From Lachnospiraceae bacterium (GTDB lineage Bacteria > Bacillota > Clostridia > Lachnospirales > Lachnospiraceae), in the NCBI GenBank assembly GCA_017500935.1, contig JAFVXW010000033.1:1-40388 (forward strand): 40,388 bases of DNA, in the 5' to 3' direction. Under the pieces are notes generated by a model, which was not told the DNA's origin, did no database searches, and saw only the letters and a program-made list of their open reading frames with translations. Within the stretch, counting starts at the first letter, position 1; every line of letters starts with the position of its first letter. The position numbers and the translations under genes were made by a program. Positions 1 to 7,793 of this stretch are shown one piece after another.

Positions 1-251
1 ATTCTTCTGTTGCCGCTGGTCTGCCATCCCTCTGATAAGCATTCCGGCTTCACCAATCCGTTTTTAAAATCATAAATTCGGGTAATATTCTCACGTGTAT
101 CCCGTGAAATACCCAGGCAATAAACCAATGCTGCATGATAAGCATCATGCCTTCTGCATTTTTGTAAATAGTAGTAAAAGAATTCTTCGTGTTCTTTTCC
201 ATTAAAAGTGATTGCTGTTTTGTTTTCCGCTCTTTTCGCTGTGCTATTCAT
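1..251 (-). CDS. DUF6075-like conserved hypothetical protein, C-terminus cut by window edge
   Basis: Only the first 83 codons lie in the window. The reading frame starts with ATG at 251 behind a good AGGAGG ribosome binding site (about 258-263) and runs off the left edge without a stop. The peptide contains a His-Glu-rich opening (KEHEEFFYYYLQKC), a LVYCLGIS stretch, then IYDFKNG and CLSEGWQTSG. These resemble, from memory, the small DUF6075 proteins that are common in accessory and mobile regions of Lachnospiraceae. No catalytic motif is visible and the function is unknown. A terminator-like hairpin lies immediately upstream, between any upstream promoter and the start codon, so expression may depend on readthrough. 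The family assignment is moderate; that it is a real gene is likely. Confidence 0.6.
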   Translation of the reverse strand, partial: MNSTAKRAENKTAITFNGKEHEEFFYYYLQKCRRHDAYHAALVYCLGISRDTRENITRIYDFKNGLVKPECLSEGWQTSGNRR

Positions 252-276
252 CTCATTTCCTCCTTGAAAATAAAAA

Positions 277-320
277 GGACTAAATCAGTAAGCGATACTT
301 CCTTCTCGCTGATTTAGTCC
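277..320 (-). terminator. Terminator-like or attenuator hairpin just upstream of the DUF6075-like start
   Basis: Perfect 12-bp inverted repeat, 277-288 against 309-320 (GGACTAAATCAG / CTGATTTAGTCC), with an additional GCGA/TCGC pairing inside the loop. Read on the minus strand the stem is followed by TTTTTATTTT, the form of an intrinsic terminator, and the RBS and ATG of the DUF6075-like gene follow within 30 bases. It may end an upstream transcript or act as an attenuator. Confidence 0.7.
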
Positions 321-338
321 AACAATATACCTATGTGA

Positions 339-410
339 TTATTTACAACTTCCCTCCTTTTGGATATGCTTAAAGAAAGTCACATAGCCTTTAACCATTA
401 AGTGTTCCAT
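339..410 (-). CDS. Possible 23-residue leader peptide upstream of the hairpin
   Basis: A short frame from ATG at 410 to TAA at 339 encodes 23 residues beginning MEHLMVKGYVTFF and ending EGSCK. It sits directly upstream of the terminator-like hairpin that precedes the DUF6075-like gene, the position a leader peptide would have. No convincing Shine-Dalgarno sequence precedes it, so it may be chance. Confidence 0.2.
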   Translation of the reverse strand: MEHLMVKGYVTFFKHIQKEGSCK

Positions 411-562
411 TAGTGACAAGTCAATTCAATTTTTCTTCATTCCGGCGCCGTCCTGACAAAAATTACTGACTTTTCATGTAAAAAGTTACATTTTTGCTTT
501 GGACTAAATCTCTGGAAACCCTTGATTTTACTGCGGTTTTCTCGATCTGTCATTATAATATC

Positions 563-901
563 TCAATCTCCTGCCGGGGTACAGGCCCAGCCCAGTCCCA
601 GAATGTTAGCGATCAGATTCGTCGCGATATAGCCTCTGGCAGGATGATCGCGTGGAATGCGCGGGAACATAAAGGTTACAAAAGGTCCGATCCCTTTTGT
701 CAGACGCTCTGTCAGTCCTGTTGTCTGCGCGATTTCCATCAGCCCCATCCAAAAGCCCATCACACCAATCATCGTGACACAAAGTTCCACCGCCTCCTGT
801 GCAGAAGAAAGTGCCGCATCAGAAACTGCCTCAATATTTCCGGTAAATGCACCGTATAGAATACCGATCACGATCATACCCGACCAAATATAATTCAGCA
901 T
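563..901 (-). pseudogene. spmA: spmA fragment (spore maturation protein A), 3'-truncated
   Basis: The 112 residues match the N-terminal half of SpmA, a membrane nucleoside-recognition (gate) domain protein needed for spore core dehydration together with SpmB. The start MLNYIWSGMIVIGILYG, the FWMGLMEIAQ segment, FPRIPRDHPA and NILGLGWACTPAG all follow the family in order. SpmA normally continues after the TPxG motif for about 80 more residues; here the frame hits a stop two codons later and no spmA-like sequence follows, nor is there an spmB. The start codon sits four bases after a terminator stem with no separate Shine-Dalgarno other than the G-rich stem itself. The gene is therefore broken at its 3' end, probably by the insertion or deletion that placed the DUF6075-like gene beside it. 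Confidence 0.8.
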
Positions 902-908
902 AAGAAAA

Positions 909-947
909 CCCGCCCGTTTTTGACATCATATGCCAGAACCGGGCGGG
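909..947 (-). terminator. Intrinsic terminator after the aldose-epimerase-like gene
   Basis: GC-rich 8-bp stem, 909-916 (CCCGCCCG) against 940-947 (CGGGCGGG). Read on the minus strand it is followed by TTTTCTT. It lies 20 bases beyond the stop of the 967-1815 gene and closes the glycosidase operon. The spmA fragment starts right behind it. Confidence 0.75.
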
Positions 948-966
948 GCATTCTATTCATTCTGAT

Positions 967-1815
967 TTACACTGAAAATCCCCATCTTCTTGTCCAGGTA
1001 ACTTCTTCGCCGGGCGCAAGATCAACAGGTGCAAACACTTCACAACACATTACATAATAATCGTTCCATACCTGCAGTCTGTCAGGTACAAAATCTACCT
1101 TTTCATAACAGGAAATACCTGTACTCTTTGAGCGCATTTCCCATGCCATACCGTCTTCCCGTACCGGTTTTGTGTCAAAGGTCTTGAAAAAACAGCTTCT
1201 GGTCGGATAATCATCATATGTAAATATGCCGTTTTCCATCACCATTTCTTTAAAAGAAAAGCTTTCCGGTTTCTGAATACAATACACCCTCATCTCATAA
1301 TCGGTGCCAATATCCAGTCCGCCAAGGGAAAGGAAATTATGGTTGTACTCACTGCAGGCAAAGCGCTTGCTTCCGGTATTGCGCAGTGTCACGGTTTCTT
1401 TGATCTCATCATCTTCCAGCATAATCTTTCGGGTTTCAAAATAAGAATAACCGTCCACATCCGGAGACTGTGTTGTAAATACCGCATGCAGATCATCATA
1501 GGAAAACTCTGTAGGAAGTCGTTCAAATTCTCTTCCGGTATCCCCCGCTGTCAGCACACCCACACCGGGCATCAGATAACGCTGGCCGTCTGCAGGCTTT
1601 TCCATTTCCAGAGGCTCATATGCCGCACACATGCCGGAACCCTCTGTGGTAGGATCGCCCTGACTGCGCTCGTATTCGGAAAACTTCACATTTTTGTACC
1701 AGATATCTGTGATAAATCCGCTGTGACAAAAACGTTTTCCCTCATATTTTTTATTCACCGGAAATAAAATCTTGGCTCTGATCGTTCCGTTATCCAGATA
1801 AAAAAATTCTTTCAT
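967..1815 (-). CDS. Aldose 1-epimerase-like (galactose mutarotase superfamily) protein
   Basis: The 282-residue protein appears to be an all-beta protein of the galactose mutarotase-like superfamily. It opens MKEFFYLDNGTIRAKILFPVNKK, contains a conserved-looking EGSGMCAAYEPL segment (around 60), SEYNHNFLSLGG (around 160) and a C-terminal tryptophan-rich end. The internal ExNHNF motif is compatible with a sugar-binding or active-site histidine, but I cannot assign the mutarotase catalytic His/Glu pair with certainty. The start is set by GGAGG about ten bases upstream of ATG 1815. It is the last gene of the minus-strand glycosidase block, 21 bases after the GH42-like gene, so a role in interconverting released sugar anomers is the natural inference. 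No signal peptide. Confidence 0.6.
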   Translation of the reverse strand: MKEFFYLDNGTIRAKILFPVNKKYEGKRFCHSGFITDIWYKNVKFSEYERSQGDPTTEGSGMCAAYEPLEMEKPADGQRYLMPGVGVLTAGDTGREFERLPTEFSYDDLHAVFTTQSPDVDGYSYFETRKIMLEDDEIKETVTLRNTGSKRFACSEYNHNFLSLGGLDIGTDYEMRVYCIQKPESFSFKEMVMENGIFTYDDYPTRSCFFKTFDTKPVREDGMAWEMRSKSTGISCYEKVDFVPDRLQVWNDYYVMCCEVFAPVDLAPGEEVTWTRRWGFSV

Positions 1816-1836
1816 TTGGCTAAAACCTCCTTATGC

Positions 1837-4044
1837 TTACAGAAAAGTTTCCCCGTAAAAATACAGTCTGGTGGTTCTTCTTTCCATTCTGTCTGTGAAA
1901 ACATGGGTATTTTCCGCTACTTTGCGGCCGGTGAAGGCATCCCAGACATTGGTCTTTTTGGGCAGACGGATGGTTTTGTCACCGCCGCGCACGGTATGCA
2001 GCATCACAAAATGACCGTTGGCATACATCACATCCTCTTCCTCTGTAAAGACATGAACACCCGCATAACGCGCCAGTTCACGCAGCACACCGGGAGGGAT
2101 GTTGGGGCCTGCGGAATATACTGTTGTATAAGTTTCATTTTCACGGATCGCAAAACCGGTTTCGGAGCGGCCCTGCTGGATCACAACGGTGCCAAGCTCC
2201 CGTACAGCGGGATCTTTTTCCACGGTAAACAACGGTCCCAGACGCATATCGGTTCCCCAGTAGGTGGATGTGGGCAGATTTTGTGTAATGGGATGTTCAA
2301 AATCTGACAGATACAGATTCGGACTCCACTGACGGCTGTACTGACGCAGCGGCATTTCTGTCAGTTCACGGCAAAATGTCACATCCATACGGTCATCGTT
2401 TAAAAAGCCGGGCGCCCAGAGCCACAGGATCACCTTGTTGTCTTTATATAATCTTTCCCGGATCAGCGCTCTGTCTGCATCGGAAAAATGGAAGGTATTC
2501 ATCATGAAATACAGCTTATATTCCTTCGCCTTACCGCTTAAGATATCGTCCAGCATGACATAGTCCGTGGGTACACCCATGCGGGCCAGCCCCCAGGCAC
2601 GATTGCGCCAGTTAGGCATATCAAAATTGTTGCGGGTGGAACGGTAAAAAGAGCTGTAAGCATCGATGACAACCGCCACCTCCGCAGAGGAACCTCTGTC
2701 CGGCAGGTTCAGATCCAGATTTGCCAGCTTCATCATCTGCGCAAAGGCATCCATCACCTTCGGATCGTCAAAAACACCGATCTTTCCGCTGTGCCACCAG
2801 TCGCAGAACCATGCACCGGCTCCATGCACCAGCAGATTGGAAAACTGACGGGTCATGATGGTAACAGTTTCTTCCGGTGTTTCAGCTTTGCCGTAACCGG
2901 CATCCTCCGGATAATGAAAAGTTCTGATATCTTCTTCACTGATCCAGAGCTTGCCTGCCAGACGCACGCTTTCCTCGGGACTCATAAAACCGGCTTCGCC
3001 GCCGATGCCGCGGAAGCCATAGCCTACAGGACTGCAGAAAAAGTCAACTGCCGGGCTGTCCAGAGTCTTTCTAAGACCTCCGTGACCGCTTCTTGCTGCC
3101 GCAGAATGATCCACATCCGCATCCAGTCTGCCCTGCCCGAAAAAGCCGTTGTTCCAGACCATTTCATGCAGATAGCCGTAGAAGACGCCCATCAGATGTC
3201 TGTGATCAGTCACACTTTCTGCCGCTTCGCAAAGCTCGATGATATCCTGTGCCACAAGGTCAGCCAGGAAATGGAAATGATCGATGGAATCCCTGTTTTT
3301 GACAGGGTCCTTCATCAGATATAACTCAGCTGCGCCCTGCGCCTCAGGAGAAGGCACCGGATTTTCAAAATCTGCCTCCGGATTGCCCCATGCTTTACGC
3401 AGATTTTCCACTGTCTGATACTTGTTTTTAAGCCATTCGGAAAACGCCTTCTGCATGGGCGCGGAATAATCTGCCGCCCAGTCCTCCATGGGACCTATTT
3501 TAACCCACTCGCCGGAATCCGCGCCGCCGATCAAAAGTCCCAGCAGATTGTCTTCCAGACCAAGCTCCACCAAAGACTCCATCAGCGCGACCAGATAACG
3601 TTTGGCATCCTTCATCCAGACTCTGGACGCATAGGAAGGACAGGGATAAAAGGCATCCACGCCGTCCTGATTGATCTCCCATTCTTCGGGATGCATTTTT
3701 AACCAGGGAGAATCTGCGCCGCGGGGCTCGGGATGCACACGGATCAAAAATTTGGTATCCGGCCATTTCTGCGCATAAGCGCGAAGTGCCGCAAAACCGG
3801 CAAAGGCTTCTTTTTTAAAGGTATCGGTTTCCGGGTCCCAGGCTTTGTCAAAGTTGACAAATTCCTCTGACAAAACGCTCATCAGGCTAAATCCGGCATC
3901 TTTAAAGCTTTCCGTAAACCGGTCAGGACCTGTCGCCTCCTCGCCAAACACCTTGCAGCGCAGATGCAGCATGGCAGGCACCGGTTTTTCATTGATAAAA
4001 AGTGTGGGAGCACCGTTGTGATCGCGAACTGTAAGTCTGTCCAT
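1837..4044 (-). CDS. Beta-galactosidase-like (GH42-related, clan GH-A) hydrolase
   Basis: The 735-residue protein has the layout of GH42-type enzymes: a TIM-barrel domain to about residue 420, a glutamine-amidotransferase-like second domain (about 440-640: VAVVIDAYSSFY, YKLYFMMNTFHFSD, KVILWLWAPGFL) and a small beta C-terminus. Candidate catalytic carboxylates are E179 in ADSGEW and E370/E371 in WISEEDIRTFHYP. I cannot place it in a numbered family with certainty; it could be a divergent relative of GH42. The ATG at 4044 is preceded by AGGAGG at a seven-base spacing; a GTG one codon earlier is less likely. The protein lacks a signal peptide and sits between GH2 and the epimerase-like gene, so a cytoplasmic role on an imported galactoside or similar oligosaccharide is inferred. 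A terminator separates it from the GH2 gene, so it may have its own promoter. Confidence 0.6.
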   Translation of the reverse strand: MDRLTVRDHNGAPTLFINEKPVPAMLHLRCKVFGEEATGPDRFTESFKDAGFSLMSVLSEEFVNFDKAWDPETDTFKKEAFAGFAALRAYAQKWPDTKFLIRVHPEPRGADSPWLKMHPEEWEINQDGVDAFYPCPSYASRVWMKDAKRYLVALMESLVELGLEDNLLGLLIGGADSGEWVKIGPMEDWAADYSAPMQKAFSEWLKNKYQTVENLRKAWGNPEADFENPVPSPEAQGAAELYLMKDPVKNRDSIDHFHFLADLVAQDIIELCEAAESVTDHRHLMGVFYGYLHEMVWNNGFFGQGRLDADVDHSAAARSGHGGLRKTLDSPAVDFFCSPVGYGFRGIGGEAGFMSPEESVRLAGKLWISEEDIRTFHYPEDAGYGKAETPEETVTIMTRQFSNLLVHGAGAWFCDWWHSGKIGVFDDPKVMDAFAQMMKLANLDLNLPDRGSSAEVAVVIDAYSSFYRSTRNNFDMPNWRNRAWGLARMGVPTDYVMLDDILSGKAKEYKLYFMMNTFHFSDADRALIRERLYKDNKVILWLWAPGFLNDDRMDVTFCRELTEMPLRQYSRQWSPNLYLSDFEHPITQNLPTSTYWGTDMRLGPLFTVEKDPAVRELGTVVIQQGRSETGFAIRENETYTTVYSAGPNIPPGVLRELARYAGVHVFTEEEDVMYANGHFVMLHTVRGGDKTIRLPKKTNVWDAFTGRKVAENTHVFTDRMERRTTRLYFYGETFL

Positions 4045-4086
4045 CACGTTTCCTCCTGTATAAACATATACCTATCGTACAAAATA

Positions 4087-4118
4087 CGGCAGACAGTCTT
4101 TTACAAGACCGTCCGCCG
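4087..4118 (-). terminator. Terminator between the GH2 and GH42-like genes
   Basis: A 14-bp stem with two G-U pairs (arms 4087-4100 and 4105-4118, four-base loop) is followed on the minus strand by TATTTTG. It lies 27 bases after the GH2 stop and implies partial or complete separation of the last two genes of the block. Confidence 0.65.
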
Positions 4119-4144
4119 CCACTTATTTTGCCATTATGTACTTC

Positions 4145-5860
4145 TTAGTCTTCAATCGCTGCTTTTCTTGCGTTGATCGCATGGAAGATTGCGGGATCGA
4201 ATTTTGCCTTGCGGCCGTAAGTATACAGACCGTTTACTTCCTGCTCTACGTCGTAAAGCTGGGTGTAGCAGAAGCCGAACATATTGGGATTATCCAATAA
4301 CACATCGGTCAGACCGCGGTAGCGCTCGATGAACTCTTCTTCGGTCTTGGGTCCGTTGCCGTAGCCCCAGCTGTCTGCGATGGTCTGATCCACATCCCAC
4401 TTGATGCCGCCGTATTCACTGATGAAGGTAGGCAGGCCCATGATCTGCTTATCACCGGGCAGGGTCAGATGGCTGATCACGCCGGTAGTGCCAAATTCAG
4501 CAAAGTGAGCTGCAAATTCTGCAGGATCCTGAGTATAGTCATGTGCATCGTATACGTCGGTAACCACGTGATAACCGCCGGAAACATCCAGACAGGGTCT
4601 GGTGGGATCGTACTGCTTGGTCATCTGGTAAATAATACGGATCAGGTCTTCGTCATGCATACGTCCGTTGTATTTCCAGGATTCATTGACAGGGCACCAA
4701 CCGATGATGGAAGGATGGTTGAAATCGCGTTCCACAGCTTCCATCCATTCAGGCAGGAAAGTCTTTAATCTGTCGGCAAAGCTGAAATCACAGCCCCAGT
4801 TTGCATGCTCGCCCCATACAATGTAGCCGAGTCTGTCGCAGTGATACAGGAATCTGGGCTCAAAGATCTTTTCATGGAGGCGTGCGCCGTTAAAGCCCAC
4901 TGCCTGGGAGATCTTGATATCGTTGATGAGCGCTTCATCGGAAGCTGCGGTATAAATACCGTCGGGATAAAAGCCCTGATCCAGAACCAGACGCTGGAAT
5001 ACGGACTTGTTGTTGATCAGATATTTGTAGCCATCCAGACGTACACTTCTCATACCAAAGTAGCTCTTTACCACGTCTTCGCCAAAGGAAAGTTCCAGAT
5101 CGTACAGATTGCCCACGCCAACTTCCCACAGATGCAGTTCGGAAAGTGCGATGGTTAAACATGCGCTGTCAGCAGAAAGGATCTTCACCTGACCGCAGCC
5201 GCATTCTTTGCCTTCATAGGAAGCCTTTGCTGCCAGAGTGCCTGTTCCAACCACTTTTGCTTCAATGGTCAGAGTCTGGTTGTCGATATCGGTAAAATAA
5301 CGAACATTCTTAATATATGCCTTGGGCACAAATTCAAGCCATACAGTCTGCCAGATACCGGTGGTACGGGTATATACACATCCCCAGGATTCATAACGCT
5401 GGCTCTGCTTGCCTCTGGGCTGCATGGTGTCTCTGCTGTCGTCGATGGCATAAACAGTCAGGCTGTTGGTGCCGGGATTCAGCGCATCGGTGATATCAAA
5501 TGCAAAGGAGCTGTAGCCGCCTTTGTGCATGCCTACTTCCTTGCCGTTTACATAAACATGGCTTTCAAAATCAACTGCGCCAAAATGCAGGATCACATGG
5601 CCGTTTAACTGTTCTTCGGTGATCTCCACATTTTTCTGATACCAAACGGCATTCATATAATCTTTGTAGCCGATGCCGCTTAATTCACTTTCAGGACAGA
5701 AGGGCACGATGATCTTCTGTTCAAAATCGGTTCTTTCATACCATTTACGGTCAACACCGCTTTTGCCGAAGTCAAAAGCGAAATTCCATTCACCGTTTAA
5801 GTTCTGCCAGTTAGCTCTTTCCATTTGGGGAAAGGGATGTTCAGGTCTGGGCATTGCCAT
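4145..5860 (-). CDS. Glycoside hydrolase family 2 (beta-galactosidase/beta-glucuronidase type)
   Basis: The 571-residue protein has the GH2 order: sugar-binding jelly-roll domain (about 10-185, with FESHVYVNGKEVG), immunoglobulin-like domain (about 190-290) and TIM barrel. The acid/base is E393 in WCPVNESW and the nucleophile E482 in FISEYGG, both in the expected places. It is much shorter than LacZ (about 1000) and close to small bacterial GH2 enzymes; substrate specificity cannot be read. The barrel opening carries LVLDQGFYPDG instead of the LacZ-like RHEHHP motif. ATG 5860 is chosen because AGGAGG lies seven bases upstream; the frame remains open for 32 further codons without a better site. 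No signal peptide. A 145-base gap with a hairpin separates it from the upstream GH35 gene. Confidence 0.85.
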   Translation of the reverse strand: MAMPRPEHPFPQMERANWQNLNGEWNFAFDFGKSGVDRKWYERTDFEQKIIVPFCPESELSGIGYKDYMNAVWYQKNVEITEEQLNGHVILHFGAVDFESHVYVNGKEVGMHKGGYSSFAFDITDALNPGTNSLTVYAIDDSRDTMQPRGKQSQRYESWGCVYTRTTGIWQTVWLEFVPKAYIKNVRYFTDIDNQTLTIEAKVVGTGTLAAKASYEGKECGCGQVKILSADSACLTIALSELHLWEVGVGNLYDLELSFGEDVVKSYFGMRSVRLDGYKYLINNKSVFQRLVLDQGFYPDGIYTAASDEALINDIKISQAVGFNGARLHEKIFEPRFLYHCDRLGYIVWGEHANWGCDFSFADRLKTFLPEWMEAVERDFNHPSIIGWCPVNESWKYNGRMHDEDLIRIIYQMTKQYDPTRPCLDVSGGYHVVTDVYDAHDYTQDPAEFAAHFAEFGTTGVISHLTLPGDKQIMGLPTFISEYGGIKWDVDQTIADSWGYGNGPKTEEEFIERYRGLTDVLLDNPNMFGFCYTQLYDVEQEVNGLYTYGRKAKFDPAIFHAINARKAAIED

Positions 5861-5921
5861 GGGAATTTCCTCCTTATGTTGGATATCTTTTTTAAAAATA
5901 ATACTGACTATAGTATAAACG

Positions 5922-5943
5922 CTATCGCCGGGAAAAGCGATAG
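5922..5943. promoter_or_regulatory. Inverted repeat upstream of GH2 (operator or antisense terminator)
   Basis: 7-bp arms CTATCGC (5922-5928) and GCGATAG (5937-5943) around an eight-base loop. On the plus strand the hairpin is followed by ATTTTTTTT, so it could stop antisense transcripts. On the minus strand it sits just upstream of a TATACT box (5911-5916 region), where an operator for the GH2 gene would lie. No plus-strand gene ends nearby. Confidence 0.4.
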
Positions 5944-6005
5944 ATTTTTTTTGCACTTTTACAGCATTCCTTGTTGCTGCTTATGCTGTCTGCAGTAACG
6001 TTTCC

Positions 6006-7781
6006 TTACTCCAGCTCAGGTTCGTCTGTAAGAAAGACTGACTCTGCCGCCTTACCTTCCGTTTCAAACAAAATGATCTCGTTTTCCCCTTTATGCAGCA
6101 GGGCGCCGGGCAGATACAGGCGTTTCTGGGGACCAATTTCCCAGAATCTTCCCAGATTAAAACCGTTGACAAAAACAACGCCCTTGCCCCAGCCGGTAAA
6201 ATCCAGGAAAGTATCCTTTGCTTCGTCTGCCTCAAAGGTAAATCTGTAAAAGGCAGGAAGTCCTTCTGTATAATCCTTTTCAAAGCTTAAGTTTTCCAGA
6301 TTGTTCAACGGCAGACACCAGGCTGTCCAATCGTGCTGCGAAAAGGTCTGGTTGATATGTACGCAGTTATCAATGCCTTTTTTCTGGGTATTGAGCATCG
6401 GACCGTAATTGACGCGCCCCATATTTTCTGTCAGAAGCTTAAGTGTTTTGCCTTCGCATGCAGTCTCTTCAAAGCTCTGTTTTTCCAAAAGCTCCCTGTC
6501 AAAGGCAGTAAACAGCTTCTGTTCGTCCAGATAGCCGATGACACGGTCATTGGCGCCAAACAGGCGCACGCTGCGCAGTGTTTTTTCGGTATCCAGCACG
6601 GAAGTATACAGGGTATAGCCAAAATCCTGTCCCATCTGTTCCATGGACAGGGGTGTTTTGGTCTGCACCGGCTTGGAAAGCTCTGTCAGGGATTCAAACA
6701 GACCGGTTTTTTCGCAAACCTTTACTTCCCCGTAAGCTTTCGCATCTCTGCCGCCGAAGCTGTCGGGATCTGCCAGCGCTGCTTTCTTTTCTTCCGGCAG
6801 ATATCTGCAGATGATATCGCGGAATCGTCTGTACTTGGGTGTGATCTGTCCGTCCTCTGTCAAAAGTGCATCGTAATCGTAGGAAGTCACATCAGGCGTC
6901 AGGAAATCATAATAGTTTGCACCATTGTAAAAGCCAAAATTGGTGCCGCCCTGGAACATATAAAAATTCACATTGCCGTGCTGCAGCATGTATTCCAGAC
7001 ACTCTGCCGCCACTTGGGCATCGCCGTAATGCTTTTGGCTGCCCCAGGCATCAAACCAGCCGATCCAGAATTCCGCACACATCAGCGGACCGCCGTGGTT
7101 GTATTCTTTTAACAGTGTAAACGCTTCCTCTGCTCTGGAGCCGAAATTGGCGGTGGGAAACACCCCTTCAATGGCAGTGTTGGAAAGCATATTGTGCTGG
7201 GGACCGTCGGAGGAAAACAGCGGTATCGTAATGTCATTTCTGCGCATGATATCGCGGATCGCACGCAGATAATCCTTGTCATTGCCAAAGGAGCCGTATT
7301 CATTTTCCACCTGCATCATCAGTACCGGGCCGCCCCTGTCGATCTGCAGCGGTGCCAAAACTGCCATCAGCTTTTCATAATACCGCTCCACATACGCCAT
7401 AAATTTCGGATCGGATGTGCGCAGCTTCATATCTTCCTTTAACAGCCAGTAAGGCAGACCGCCGAACTCCCACTCCGCACAGATATAGGGAGTAGGGCGC
7501 AGAATGACCCACAATCCCAGCTTTTGTGCCTTTTTGACAAAGGCTGCGATATCCAGCATCCCGTGATATTTTTCACCGTAAAAATCAAACTGTCCGCTCT
7601 CCGGCTCATGCATATTCCAGGGGATATAGGTTTCCACGGTGTTGCAGCCCATGGCTGCCAGCTTTTTTAACCGGTCTTCCCAGTATTCGGGCAGTACACG
7701 GAAATAATGGATACTGCCGGATATGATCTGAAACGGTTCGCCGTTTACATAAAATTTGTCTTTGATCTCAAAGGTTCCCAT
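6006..7781 (-). CDS. Glycoside hydrolase family 35 beta-galactosidase
   Basis: The 591-residue enzyme is of the usual length for small bacterial GH35. It cleaves terminal beta-galactosyl residues. GH35 hallmarks follow in order: GSIHYFRVLPEYWEDRL near residue 22, TYIPWNMHEP around 52, LRPTPYICAEWEFGGLP around 95, the acid/base E161 in MQVENEYGSFG and the nucleophile E237 in CAEFWIGWFDAWG. The C-terminus holds beta-sandwich domains with GWGKGVVFVNGFNLGRFW near 545, typical of the family. AAGGAG lies nine bases before ATG 7781. It begins 12 bases after malQ, so the two are cotranscribed. No signal peptide, suggesting a cytoplasmic enzyme acting on imported galacto-oligosaccharides. Confidence 0.93.
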   Translation of the reverse strand: MGTFEIKDKFYVNGEPFQIISGSIHYFRVLPEYWEDRLKKLAAMGCNTVETYIPWNMHEPESGQFDFYGEKYHGMLDIAAFVKKAQKLGLWVILRPTPYICAEWEFGGLPYWLLKEDMKLRTSDPKFMAYVERYYEKLMAVLAPLQIDRGGPVLMMQVENEYGSFGNDKDYLRAIRDIMRRNDITIPLFSSDGPQHNMLSNTAIEGVFPTANFGSRAEEAFTLLKEYNHGGPLMCAEFWIGWFDAWGSQKHYGDAQVAAECLEYMLQHGNVNFYMFQGGTNFGFYNGANYYDFLTPDVTSYDYDALLTEDGQITPKYRRFRDIICRYLPEEKKAALADPDSFGGRDAKAYGEVKVCEKTGLFESLTELSKPVQTKTPLSMEQMGQDFGYTLYTSVLDTEKTLRSVRLFGANDRVIGYLDEQKLFTAFDRELLEKQSFEETACEGKTLKLLTENMGRVNYGPMLNTQKKGIDNCVHINQTFSQHDWTAWCLPLNNLENLSFEKDYTEGLPAFYRFTFEADEAKDTFLDFTGWGKGVVFVNGFNLGRFWEIGPQKRLYLPGALLHKGENEIILFETEGKAAESVFLTDEPELE

Positions 7782-7793
7782 GGCAAAATCTCC

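Noticed and set aside
437-553. 38-residue basic reading frame between spmA and the hairpin
   Set aside because: AGGAG lies 14 bases upstream, which is too far, and no similarity was recognised; probably junction sequence.
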